From positions 124,001 through 188,000 of the forward strand of contig NZ_JYLO01000013.1 in assembly GCF_001439845.1 (NCBI RefSeq): a DNA stretch of 64,000 nt, written 5' to 3'. Of the stretch, positions 39,811-47,672 are shown in pieces (position 1 is the stretch's first letter; every line of letters starts with the position of its first letter). The position numbers and the translations under genes were made by a program. This stretch comes from Pseudomonas lactis (lineage in GTDB: Bacteria > Pseudomonadota > Gammaproteobacteria > Pseudomonadales > Pseudomonadaceae). The notes beneath the pieces were generated by a model that was not told where the DNA came from, did not search any database, and worked only from the letters and a program-made list of their open reading frames with translations.

Positions 39811-40773
39811 TTATTGAACCGCGTCGATGCGCTTGATCATGTCCGCATACGGCGCACCGTACTTGGCACGCACCGCGGCGGTGGCCTCATAGAAGGGCTT
39901 TTTATCGACGGTGATGAACTCCACGCCGGCCTTCTTGAGTTTCTCTTCACTGCTGGCGGACTTGGCGTCCCAGAGCACGCGCTCATCGGCCTGGGCGGCC
40001 TTGGCGGCGGCCTTGACCATGTCCTGCTGGGCGGGGTCGAGCTTGTTCCAGGTGATTTTCGACATCACGATGGGTTCGGGCAGGATCAGGTGTTCGGTGA
40101 GGGTGTAGTACTTGGCGTTCTGGAAATGGTTGTGTTCCAGCAAGGTCGGCGGGTTGTTTTCCGCGCCGTCGATAACCCCGGTCTGCAGGGCGCTGAAGAT
40201 CTCGCCGGTGTCCATGGCGATGCCATTGGCGCCCATGGCGTTGAAGGCTTCGATGAAAATCGGGTTGCCTTGCACGCGGATCTTCATGCCCTTGAGGTCT
40301 TCGATCTTGCGCACCGGTTTCTTGGTATAGAGGTTGCGCGTGCCGCCATCCATCCAGGCCAGGGCCACCAGGCCGAACTCGGAGTTGGTGATCTTGGCGA
40401 GGATCTCGTCGCCGATCTCGCCATCGATGACCTTGCGCATATGCGCCTGGTCGCGGAACACGAACGGCAGGTTGAACACGTTCACGTCGGGCACCACCGG
40501 GCCGACGATACCGAGGCTCACGCGGGTCATCTGCACGGCGCCGACCTGGGCCTGTTCGACCACTTCCTTCTCGGAGCCCAGCACACCGCCGGGGAAATAC
40601 TTGAAGGTCAGCTCGCCGTTGCTCGCCTTGGTCAGGGCCTTGCCCATGTTTTCTTCTGCGACCACGGTGGGGTAGCCAGCGGGGTGGATATCGGCGAACT
40701 TGATTTCCAGCGCGTGGGCGGCGCTGCTGAGGGTGAAGATTGCAGCGGCGAGCAAGGTGCGTTTGAAGTCCAT
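39811..40773 (-). CDS. TRAP transporter substrate-binding protein (DctP type, probable uronate binder)
   Basis: This is a 320-residue periplasmic protein with a signal peptide ending at SSAAHA (about residue 19). The mature start LEIKFADIHPAGYPTVVAEE is typical of sugar-acid TRAP binding proteins. The conserved arginine appears in KGMKIRVQGNPIFIEAFNAM (about 145-165), which salt-bridges the ligand carboxylate. The ATG at 40771-40773 has AGGAG eight bases upstream. The neighbouring uronate dehydrogenase and lactonase point to galacturonate or glucuronate. Confidence 0.9.
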   Translation of the reverse strand: MDFKRTLLAAAIFTLSSAAHALEIKFADIHPAGYPTVVAEENMGKALTKASNGELTFKYFPGGVLGSEKEVVEQAQVGAVQMTRVSLGIVGPVVPDVNVFNLPFVFRDQAHMRKVIDGEIGDEILAKITNSEFGLVALAWMDGGTRNLYTKKPVRKIEDLKGMKIRVQGNPIFIEAFNAMGANGIAMDTGEIFSALQTGVIDGAENNPPTLLEHNHFQNAKYYTLTEHLILPEPIVMSKITWNKLDPAQQDMVKAAAKAAQADERVLWDAKSASSEEKLKKAGVEFITVDKKPFYEATAAVRAKYGAPYADMIKRIDAVQ

Positions 40774-40818
40774 GGAAGTCACTCCTGTCTTGTTATTGTT
40801 GTATTCAAGGCACAGCGA

Positions 40819-41694
40819 TTAAACGATGAAGCGGGGTTCGGGCAGCCCTTGGACGCCGGGGTTGAGGGCGAACACGCCACCGGACAGCGACTGTTCACTC
40901 GGGTCGTCACGGATGGAAGTGACGTACAGAGTGTCCAGGCGGCTGCCACCGAAGGCGCACATGGTGGGTTTTTTCACCGGCACGCTCAGGGAGCGGTCCA
41001 GGCGACCGTCGGGGGTGAAACGGTGGATCAGCCCGGCGTCGTTGGCGCAGATCCAGTAGCCGCCCTCGGCGTCCACGGCCGCACCGTCGGGGCGCCCAGG
41101 AAAGTCGTTCATATCAATGAACAGGCGGCGATTGGACGGTGTACCGGTCTCGATGTCGTAGTCGAACGCCCAGACCTGTTGCACCCGCGGGTGTGAATCG
41201 GAGGCGTACATCGTGCGGCCATCGGGGCTGAAGGCCAGGCCGTTGAGGGTGATGAACCCGCCCAGTTGCGCGTGGGGCGCAGTCCCGGACGCATAGCGAT
41301 AAAGGACGCCCTCGGCGGCGTTCAAGCCCATGTCCAGCACCATGCTGCCGGCCCAGAAACGGCCCTGGCGATCGCAGCGGCCATCGTTCAAACGCATGTC
41401 CGGGCGTGAATGCTCGATGCTGGCCAGCGGCACGGTGTCGAGGCTGCCGTCGTTGTGGGCCGTGAGTTGAAAGAAGCCGGTTTGCATCCCCGCGACCCAA
41501 TTGCCCGCTTGGGTGCGCGCAATACAGGCGAGCATCTCTGGGGCTTTCCACGCCGCCAGATGGCCGGTGGCGGCGTTCCAGCGTTGCAGGCCGCCGTTGG
41601 GGATATCCACCCAATACAGCGCGTTTTCTTCAGGCACCCACACCGGGCATTCGCCCACGGCGTTACGGGCGTCGACAATCAATTCAGCACACAT
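40819..41694 (-). CDS. SMP-30/gluconolactonase-family sugar lactone hydrolase
   Basis: This is a 291-residue six-bladed beta-propeller. It has the metal ligands expected in VGECPVWVPEENALYW (Glu, about residue 16), the substrate residues RLNDGRCDRQGRFWAGSM (about 98-115), LNGLAFSPDGRTMYASDS (Asn and Asp) and the Asp in GRPDGAAVDAEG. In uronate oxidation it would hydrolyse galactaro- or glucarolactone made by uronate dehydrogenase, whose gene lies just upstream. Two ATGs compete; that at 41692-41694 has AAGGGA at better spacing. Confidence 0.88.
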   Translation of the reverse strand: MCAELIVDARNAVGECPVWVPEENALYWVDIPNGGLQRWNAATGHLAAWKAPEMLACIARTQAGNWVAGMQTGFFQLTAHNDGSLDTVPLASIEHSRPDMRLNDGRCDRQGRFWAGSMVLDMGLNAAEGVLYRYASGTAPHAQLGGFITLNGLAFSPDGRTMYASDSHPRVQQVWAFDYDIETGTPSNRRLFIDMNDFPGRPDGAAVDAEGGYWICANDAGLIHRFTPDGRLDRSLSVPVKKPTMCAFGGSRLDTLYVTSIRDDPSEQSLSGGVFALNPGVQGLPEPRFIV

Positions 41695-41720
41695 GGTCAT
41701 TCCCTTGGGTTGCTGGGCAC

Positions 41721-42539
41721 TCAGTCACCGAACGGCCCCGCCGCGCAGAACGCACCGCCCTGGTAGACCTTGGCCGGGTCATCGGCGGCCACGGGCGGTT
41801 GGGCTTCAACCTCGGCGCGGAACACTTCGGAGCTGTCCTTGGGCGCAAAGCCCAGGTGCGCGGCGTAGCGGTTGTCCCACCAGGTATCGAGGTTGGCCGA
41901 CATGCCGTACACCACGGTATGGCCGACGTTGGGCGTGTACAGCGCGCGTTCGAGCAGTTGGGTCAAGTCGTCGAAACTCAGCCAGGTGTGCATCATCCGG
42001 CGGTTCTGCGGTTGCGGGAACGAGGAGCCGATACGGATGCTCACGGTCTGTATGCCATACCGGTCGAAGTAGAAACTGGCCATGTCTTCGCCGTAGGATT
42101 TGGACAGGCCGTAGTAACTGTCCGGGCGACGCGGGGAGTGGGCGTCGAGTTGCTCGCCCTGTTTGTAGAAACCGATCACGTGGTTGGAACTGGCGAAGAT
42201 CACCCGCTTGACCCCGTGGCGGCGGGCGGCTTCGTAGATATGGAAAATGCCACTGATGTTCGCGCCCAGCACCTCTTCGAACGAGCGCTCCACCGACACA
42301 CCGCCAAAGTGCAGGATGGCGTCGACGCCCTCTACCAGCTGATGCACGGCGTGTTTGTCGGCCAGGTCGCAGGTTTGCACTTCTTCGCGAGCATCGGTGG
42401 CGGGGGCCATTTCAGCGATATCCGAAAGGCGCAGCACTTGGGCATAAGGACGCATGCGTTCACGCAGGACTTTGCCCAGGCCACCGGCGGCACCGGTAAG
42501 CAGCAGGCGGTTGAAGGGAGTGGGAGTGGTGGTGGTCAT
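41721..42539 (-). CDS. udh: Uronate dehydrogenase
   Basis: This 272-residue short-chain-type dehydrogenase oxidises D-galacturonate or D-glucuronate to the aldarolactone with NAD. It has the cofactor motif LLTGAAGGLGKVLRERM (about 13-29), the acidic ribose-binding residue in RLSDIAEM, HFGGVSVER, FASSNHVIGFY (catalytic serine region) and the catalytic pair in SYYGLSKSYGED (Tyr and Lys, about 140-150). This matches the characterised P. syringae and P. putida Udh enzymes closely in layout and length. A 20-base operator dyad sits 17 bases upstream of the start. Confidence 0.93.
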   Translation of the reverse strand: MTTTTPTPFNRLLLTGAAGGLGKVLRERMRPYAQVLRLSDIAEMAPATDAREEVQTCDLADKHAVHQLVEGVDAILHFGGVSVERSFEEVLGANISGIFHIYEAARRHGVKRVIFASSNHVIGFYKQGEQLDAHSPRRPDSYYGLSKSYGEDMASFYFDRYGIQTVSIRIGSSFPQPQNRRMMHTWLSFDDLTQLLERALYTPNVGHTVVYGMSANLDTWWDNRYAAHLGFAPKDSSEVFRAEVEAQPPVAADDPAKVYQGGAFCAAGPFGD

Positions 42540-42556
42540 GGGCCTTCCAGATTTTT

Positions 42557-42576
42557 GTTGTAGGTTGTCGTATGAC
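42557..42576. promoter_or_regulatory. Palindromic operator upstream of udh
   Basis: GTTGTAGG-TTGT-CGTATGAC is an imperfect 8-4-8 dyad, 17 bases upstream of the udh start. It aligns with the operator upstream of the OprD porin gene (44070-44089): half-site GTTRTACG in both. GntR-family repressors control uronate and aldarate genes in relatives, so such a repressor encoded elsewhere is the likely reader. Confidence 0.62.
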
Positions 42577-42641
42577 TATGGGGAAATAGTGTTAGGGATT
42601 CCTGGTGTTGTCAACTTCCTTCCCGGCGCATGAGATCAAAT

Positions 42642-42728
42642 GTGGGAGCTGGCTCGCCTGCGATAGCGGTGGGTCAGAAAAGGGTGTGGTAACTGACCCA
42701 CCGCCATCGCAGGCAAGCCAGCTCCCAC
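42642..42728. repeat. REPIN between porin gene and udh
   Basis: An inverted REP pair of about 87 bases with ends GTGGGAGCTGGC and complement, just beyond the porin stop codon and upstream of the udh operator. Confidence 0.9.
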
Positions 42729-42770
42729 ATGGATGTGCGGCACCTTTGAGATCGAGTTCGACACTGGAAC

Positions 42771-44033
42771 CTACAACAATGAAATCGGATAACTGATAAA
42801 AATCCGATTCTCATCGAACTCGTTATTGCTGAAGTCCCGGCGCATGGTTGAGTTGCGCCACTTTACATTCAGGTTCTTCAGCGCACCGCTCTGCACCGTG
42901 TAGGCCAGCTCCGACTCACGCCCCCACTCTTTGCCGTCGGTGATCGCCCCAGTGTGTACGTTGCTGCCGCTGATATAACGGTTCATCAGGGTCAGCCCCG
43001 GAACCCCGAGCACCACAAAGTTAAAGTCATGGCGCACCTGCCAGGACTTTTCCTTGGCGTTGTCGTAGCTGGCGTTGTAGCTGTCGTTGGCCAGGGTGCC
43101 GCCGCTGGTGCCGTTGATGCGCATCCAGGCGCTGTCGCCACTGAGTTTTTGCAGGCCGACGTAGAAGGTGTGGCCGTTGTATTTGGCTGAGAGCAGGGCG
43201 AACAGGGTTTTGTTATCGAGGTCGCCGGCCAGGGCGCTGCCGTCTTCCTTGCCGTTGAAGAAGCCGAGGTTGGCCCCCAAGGTCCAGTCGCCCACCGGCT
43301 GGCTGTGGGTGAGGTTGAGGTACTGCTGCTGGTAGATATCAGTCAGTTCGGCGTACCACAGGCCGACCTGGGTACGTTTGTCATTGAAGGTGTATTCGCC
43401 GCCGCCGAAGTTGAAACGGTCCGAGGTGAACGCGGCTTTGCCGTTCATGAACATGTCTTCCATGCTCGCGTCGTTGCGCGGGCTGTTGCCGCGAAACTGA
43501 CCGCCATAGAGGGTTAGCCCGGCAATCTCATTGGAGGTGATTTGTCCGCCACGAAAGGTCTGGGGCAGAGAACGGCCATCGTCGGAACGCAGGATTGGCA
43601 GCACCGGCATCCATTCGCCAACCTTCAACTCGGTTTTCGACAGCCTGGTTTTCAGTGCGACACCCAGGCGCCCGAAATTGTCGGCGGGGCGGCCATCGTC
43701 ATGTACCGGTAGCAGTTGCGTGCCGGCGGTGCCTTTGCCGCCATCGAGCTTTTGCGAATACAGGCCCAACACGTCTATCCCGAAGCCGACCGTGCCCTGA
43801 GTAAAGCCGGACTTGGCATCGAGGATAAAATTCTGCGTCCACTCTTCGGCCTTGCCCTGGGGGTTGGTCGGGTTGGTGAAGTTGCGGTTGAAGTAGGCGT
43901 TACGCAGATTGAGCGTGGCCTTGGCGTCGTCGATAAAGCCTTCGGCATGGGCACCCAGCGGCAGGGTGACGGCCAGGCTGCCGAGACCGAGAAGGCCCAG
44001 GCGCGTGCAGGAATGGCGGGCGGATTGACTCAC
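42771..44033 (-). CDS. OprD-family outer membrane porin
   Basis: This 420-residue porin has a signal peptide ending near LGAHAEG (about residue 31) and the OprD-family start FIDDAKATLNLRNAYFNRNF. WTQNFILDAKSGFTQGTVGFGIDVLG, GEWMPVLPILRSDDGRSLPQ and the C-terminal aromatic-rich strand RIFISYPISLL support the family. The start is a GTG with AGGGAG eight bases upstream. It is first in the uronate gene series and shares its operator, so it probably admits galacturonate or glucuronate, like the OpdK/OpdL branch. Confidence 0.9.
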   Translation of the reverse strand: MSQSARHSCTRLGLLGLGSLAVTLPLGAHAEGFIDDAKATLNLRNAYFNRNFTNPTNPQGKAEEWTQNFILDAKSGFTQGTVGFGIDVLGLYSQKLDGGKGTAGTQLLPVHDDGRPADNFGRLGVALKTRLSKTELKVGEWMPVLPILRSDDGRSLPQTFRGGQITSNEIAGLTLYGGQFRGNSPRNDASMEDMFMNGKAAFTSDRFNFGGGEYTFNDKRTQVGLWYAELTDIYQQQYLNLTHSQPVGDWTLGANLGFFNGKEDGSALAGDLDNKTLFALLSAKYNGHTFYVGLQKLSGDSAWMRINGTSGGTLANDSYNASYDNAKEKSWQVRHDFNFVVLGVPGLTLMNRYISGSNVHTGAITDGKEWGRESELAYTVQSGALKNLNVKWRNSTMRRDFSNNEFDENRIFISYPISLL

Positions 44034-44069
44034 AGTGAGGCTCCCTTTGTTTTGTTGTTTTTATTATTT

Positions 44070-44089
44070 GTTATACGTCGTCGTACAAC
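44070..44089. promoter_or_regulatory. Palindromic operator upstream of the uronate porin gene
   Basis: GTTATACG-TCGT-CGTACAAC is a near-perfect 8-4-8 dyad (one mismatched pair), 36 bases upstream of the porin start. Over 26 positions including the TTGTT flank, 19 bases agree with the udh operator. This strongly suggests one regulator for both promoters. Confidence 0.65.
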
Positions 44090-44185
44090 ATTGAGCGCGA
44101 TATTTGCGAGGTTTTCGGGGCGTGTCAAGCAGAAGTTATATGATGACTTGGGTGAAACGATTCAACGCAGCGGCACGGTTGCCCT

Positions 44186-44286
44186 CTGTAGGAGCGAGCT
44201 TGCTCGCGAAAAACGTCAACGATAACGCGTGCTTCCTGAATGAACGCGGCGCCTGTGAGTTTTTCGCGAGCAAGCTCGCTCCTACA
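44186..44286. repeat. REPIN, CTGTAGGAGCGAGCTTGCTC type
   Basis: An inverted REP pair of about 101 bases with the shared inner spacer CGTCAACGATAACGCG. It lies between copD (3' side) and the porin promoter. Confidence 0.9.
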
Positions 44287-44309
44287 TGGATTGCATTGCG
44301 ACGCAGGTT

Positions 44310-45167
44310 TCAGTCAGCCATCACCATCGGCGGTAACGTTCCAAGCAGGGAAACCGCCGCCACCGCTGCAAGGCCCAGCAGCCACTCCATCATCACACTG
44401 GCTTTCAAACTGCCCAGGCGTTGCTCGCAGCGCTCGATACGCAACCGGTTCAACAACGCCAACCCCAGCATACCCAGCACCAGCCCCACCTTGATCAGCA
44501 AAATCAAGGCAAACCCTTGGAAGAGCGGGGTGGGCCATAGTTGCCCGGTGAGCACGCGCACGTTGATCAGCCCGGTTACCAGCAAGCCGCCGACCAGGCC
44601 ATATCCCACACCACTGAAGCGACGCAAAATCGGCTCCAGGCGCTGGCCTTGCGCCTGCTGGAGGATCAGCACCAACACCAGCAACCCCCCGAGCCAGGCC
44701 CCAACGCACAGCAGGTGCACCACCTGGTTGAGAATCAGCAACTGTCCACTCAGCCCGTCGAGCATGGCGCCGTGACCTACGGGTGCCAGGGTTGCCAGCA
44801 GCAGGGCGAGCAGCGGCAAGCGCAAGGCCGGCCAGGGCTTGATCAGCACGATCACCAGCAGCAGGTTCAGCAGCAGATGCCAGGCCCATACCTGACCAAA
44901 AAAGGTCTTGCCCAGCACCAACTGGAGGGTGGCCGGTTGCAGCGCCGCGTCCCAACTGCCGGCCATGCTGGCGGTGATCAACAGCAACCACGCAACACCG
45001 GTGACGAGCCCCAACCCAGCCAGGCCACGGGTGATGCGCAGCAGTTGCCGGTCCAGTGTCGGTTGCACATCAGCGCCGAGCAGCCAGGGCCTCAACCCCC
45101 AGGCCCCGAACATCAACAGCACGACGATGAAATGCAGGAAGCGGCACAGCACCAGCAGGGTTGCCAT
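44310..45167 (-). CDS. copD: Copper resistance membrane protein CopD
   Basis: This 285-residue inner membrane protein has about eight hydrophobic segments and the CopD family phrases FGAWGLRPWLLGADVQPTLD (about 20-39), FGQVWAWHLLLNLLL and HLLCVGAWLGGLLVLVLILQ with conserved histidine and tryptophan. It is thought to work with periplasmic CopC in copper uptake or handling. It starts 3 bases after the copC stop. No copA, copB or copper two-component genes are nearby, so this is the short copCD arrangement found in many Pseudomonas. Confidence 0.88.
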   Translation of the reverse strand: MATLLVLCRFLHFIVVLLMFGAWGLRPWLLGADVQPTLDRQLLRITRGLAGLGLVTGVAWLLLITASMAGSWDAALQPATLQLVLGKTFFGQVWAWHLLLNLLLVIVLIKPWPALRLPLLALLLATLAPVGHGAMLDGLSGQLLILNQVVHLLCVGAWLGGLLVLVLILQQAQGQRLEPILRRFSGVGYGLVGGLLVTGLINVRVLTGQLWPTPLFQGFALILLIKVGLVLGMLGLALLNRLRIERCEQRLGSLKASVMMEWLLGLAAVAAVSLLGTLPPMVMAD

Positions 45168-45170
45168 GGG

Positions 45171-45536
45171 TTATTGGCCGACCTTGAAACTGTAAGTGCC
45201 TTCGCTTTTGTGAGTGTCGACGGACACTGCATGCCATTCGACTTTATAGGTGCCGTTTGCCAGCGCAGCGGCAGGCGTGACCACCAGGGTCTTCTTGTCG
45301 GCGCCCGGAGTTTCCAGGCCCTTGATCGCAATTTCGGTGCCGTCCTTGCTCAGGGACACCTTGGTGAAGGTGGCTTCGACGCCTTCGCTGAAGGTCAGGC
45401 GCAGGTCTTTGGGTGCGGCGACATTGCTGTCAGCCGCAGGCTCCGCGCTCTTGAGGTGGGCGTGGGCAAACGCCGTGGAGGCGCCCAGCAGGGCAGTGAA
45501 CAGGACAGCAGCGGTCAGGGACTTCTTGAGCAACAT
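45171..45536 (-). CDS. copC: Periplasmic copper-binding protein CopC
   Basis: This is a 121-residue protein with a 24-residue signal peptide (cleavage before HAHLKSAEPA). The mature N-terminal histidine plus the later WHAVSVDTHKSEG supply the Cu(II) site of CopC. The methionine-rich Cu(I) site of the classical plasmid CopC is absent, as in most chromosomal Cu(II)-only forms. It is first of a two-gene operon with copD. It carries copper in the periplasm. Confidence 0.92.
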   Translation of the reverse strand: MLLKKSLTAAVLFTALLGASTAFAHAHLKSAEPAADSNVAAPKDLRLTFSEGVEATFTKVSLSKDGTEIAIKGLETPGADKKTLVVTPAAALANGTYKVEWHAVSVDTHKSEGTYSFKVGQ

Positions 45537-45652
45537 TGTTCAACACCGATCAGAGGATAGGAGTCGGCAGTGTACGAAGTTTCGGCTTGGCCTGTCGCCC
45601 CGATCTAGAGCCGGTGGTAGTCTTTAGGCCGTGTTGTTGTCAGGGAGCCCTT

Positions 45653-46273
45653 ATGGGCAATCACAAGATCGGAATTCGTCGGGTCAACGTCGAGAAAATC
45701 CTGCTGGCGGCGGAGAAGGTCTTCGCCAACAAGGGCTATGGCAGCACCGCCATGGCCGACATCGCCGAAGAAGCGCAACTGCCGCGCTCCAACCTGCATT
45801 ACTACTTCACCACCAAAAGCGAGCTGTACAGCGCGGTGCTGTTCGACCTGCTGGAGTTGTGGAAGCAGGACGCCCTGAGCTTTGAAACCTTTGACGACCC
45901 TCGTGTGGTGCTCAGCAGCTACATCCGCGCCAAGATGCAGCGCTCGCGCACGCGCCCGTATGGCTCCAAGGTCTGGGCCAATGAAATCATCCACGGCGCG
46001 CCCACACTCGGCGAGGCCCTGGATGAAAGCCTGTACGACTGGGCCAAGATGAAGGAAGCGAAGATTCGCCAATGGGTGCAAGACAAACGCATCCTGCCGG
46101 TGGAGCCCTCGAGCCTGTTGTACATGATCTGGGCCTCGACCCAGCACTATGCCGACTTCGACCACCAGGTGAAGATTTTGAATGATCACCAGCCGTTGTC
46201 GGACAGGCAGTTCGAGAAGGCCATTCAGACAGTGACCAGTGTGATTTTGCGCGGGATTGGCTTGGAACCTTGA
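45653..46273 (+). CDS. TetR-family regulator, RutR-like (probable pyrimidine catabolism control)
   Basis: This 206-residue repressor has a TetR helix-turn-helix (about 12-58: ILLAAEKVFANKGYGSTAMA, AEEAQLPRSNLHYYFTTKSE). The C-terminal domain, with FDDPRVVLSSYIRAKMQRSR, HGAPTLGEALDE and WASTQHYADFDHQV, belongs to the YcdC/RutR group that binds uracil or thymine. The ATG at 45653 has AGGGAG upstream; earlier in-frame codons are not needed. It sits at the downstream end of, and convergent with, the preTA operon, consistent with control of pyrimidine breakdown. Confidence 0.87.
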   Translation: MGNHKIGIRRVNVEKILLAAEKVFANKGYGSTAMADIAEEAQLPRSNLHYYFTTKSELYSAVLFDLLELWKQDALSFETFDDPRVVLSSYIRAKMQRSRTRPYGSKVWANEIIHGAPTLGEALDESLYDWAKMKEAKIRQWVQDKRILPVEPSSLLYMIWASTQHYADFDHQVKILNDHQPLSDRQFEKAIQTVTSVILRGIGLEP

Positions 46274-46276
46274 GCT

Positions 46277-46388
46277 GATCGTTCCCACGCTCCGCGTGGG
46301 AATGCCGCCCTGGACGCTCTGCGTCCGCTCTTGCCAGGGTGACGCGGAGCGTCACAGGATGCGTTCCCACGCGGAGCGTGGGAACGAG
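46277..46388. repeat. GATCGTTCCCACGCTCCGCG palindrome between convergent genes
   Basis: A long inverted repeat of about 112 bases with outer arms GTTCCCACGCTCCGCGTGGG and complement and inner GACGCTC/GAGCGTC pairs, between the convergent TetR-type gene and preA. It could act as a bidirectional terminator. Confidence 0.85.
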
Positions 46389-46397
46389 GGACAAGGA

Positions 46398-47672
46398 TTA
46401 CACCGCTTCCCGGTAAGGATTGCGCGGGTCCTGCGTCCAGTTCAAAAACGGCTTGCCGGTATCGATCGGCACCATCTCGATGCAGTCGGCCACCGGGCAA
46501 GTGATCTGGCACAGGTTGCAGCCCACGCATTCATCATCGATCACCTCATACAGATGCGTGCCATCGGCCTGCTTCAAGCTGGCAATGGCCTGGTGCGAGG
46601 TGTCCTCGCAGGCAATATGGCAACGCCCACAGCCAATGCACGCCTCTTGGTCTATCTTGGCGATGACCTGGTAGTTGATGTCCAGGTACTTCCAGTCTGT
46701 GGTATTGCCCACCGCCCGCCCGGAAAACGCCTGCAGGTTGGCATGGCCCTGGCTGTCCATCCAGCGCGACAAGCCGTCCTTCATCTCTTCAACGATGCGA
46801 AACCCATGCAGCATCGCCGCCGTGCACACCTGTACCGCGCCGCAGCCCAGGGCGACAAACTCCGCCGCATCCCGCCAGGTGCCGATACCGCCGATGCCGC
46901 AGATCGGCAGGCCGTGGGTCTGTGGGTCGCGGGCGATTTCGGCGACCATGTTCAACGCAATCGGCTTGACCGCCGAGCCGCAGTAACCGCCGTGGGTGCT
47001 CTGGGTGCCGACCACCGGCAGCGCGACCATACGTTCCAGGTCCACGCTGGTGATGGAGTTGATGGTGTTGATCAGCGACACCGCATCCGCGCCACCGCGA
47101 TAGGCCGCCCGCGCCGCCACGCGGATGTCGGTGATGTTCGGCGTGAGCTTGACGATCACCGGCAGCGAACAATACGTCTTGCACCAGCGCGTCACTTGCT
47201 CCACGTACTCCGGCACCTGGCCGACGGCGGCGCCCATGCCCCGTTCGGGCATGCCGTGGGGGCAGCCGAAGTTCAGCTCGATGCCGTCGCAGCCGGTCGC
47301 CTCCACCAAGGGCAGGATGTTCTTCCAGGACGCTTCGACACAAGGCACCATCAGCGAGACGATCAGCGCGCGGTCCGGCCAGTCCTTTTTCACCTGGGTG
47401 ATTTCCCGCAGGTTGATCTCCAGGGAACGGTCGGTGATCAGTTCGATATTGTTGATGCCCAGCACTTCACGGTTGGCGCCATAGTGCGCGGAGTAGCGCG
47501 ACGACACGTTCACCGCCGCCGGATCTTCCCCCAGGGTTTTCCACACCACGCCACCCCAGCCGGCCTCGAACGCACGCACCACATTGTAGGCTTTGTCGGT
47601 GGGCGGCGCGGAGGCCAGCCAGAATGGATTGGGCGCTTTGATTCCGGCGAATACAATCGAGAGATCGGCCAT
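46398..47672 (-). CDS. preA: NAD-dependent dihydropyrimidine dehydrogenase subunit PreA
   Basis: This 424-residue subunit reduces uracil and thymine to the 5,6-dihydro forms. The FMN barrel (about 1-320) has VMVPCVEASWKNILPLVEAT-like text (SLMVPCVEASWKNI), GIELNFGCPHGMPERGMGAA and the catalytic cysteine loop GGYCGSAVKPIAL. The C-terminal ferredoxin domain has two 4Fe-4S motifs, CIGCGRCHIAC and CVGCNLCQITCPVADC. The ATG overlaps the preT stop by one base. With PreT it forms the bacterial equivalent of mammalian DPD, split into two chains. Confidence 0.95.
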   Translation of the reverse strand: MADLSIVFAGIKAPNPFWLASAPPTDKAYNVVRAFEAGWGGVVWKTLGEDPAAVNVSSRYSAHYGANREVLGINNIELITDRSLEINLREITQVKKDWPDRALIVSLMVPCVEASWKNILPLVEATGCDGIELNFGCPHGMPERGMGAAVGQVPEYVEQVTRWCKTYCSLPVIVKLTPNITDIRVAARAAYRGGADAVSLINTINSITSVDLERMVALPVVGTQSTHGGYCGSAVKPIALNMVAEIARDPQTHGLPICGIGGIGTWRDAAEFVALGCGAVQVCTAAMLHGFRIVEEMKDGLSRWMDSQGHANLQAFSGRAVGNTTDWKYLDINYQVIAKIDQEACIGCGRCHIACEDTSHQAIASLKQADGTHLYEVIDDECVGCNLCQITCPVADCIEMVPIDTGKPFLNWTQDPRNPYREAV

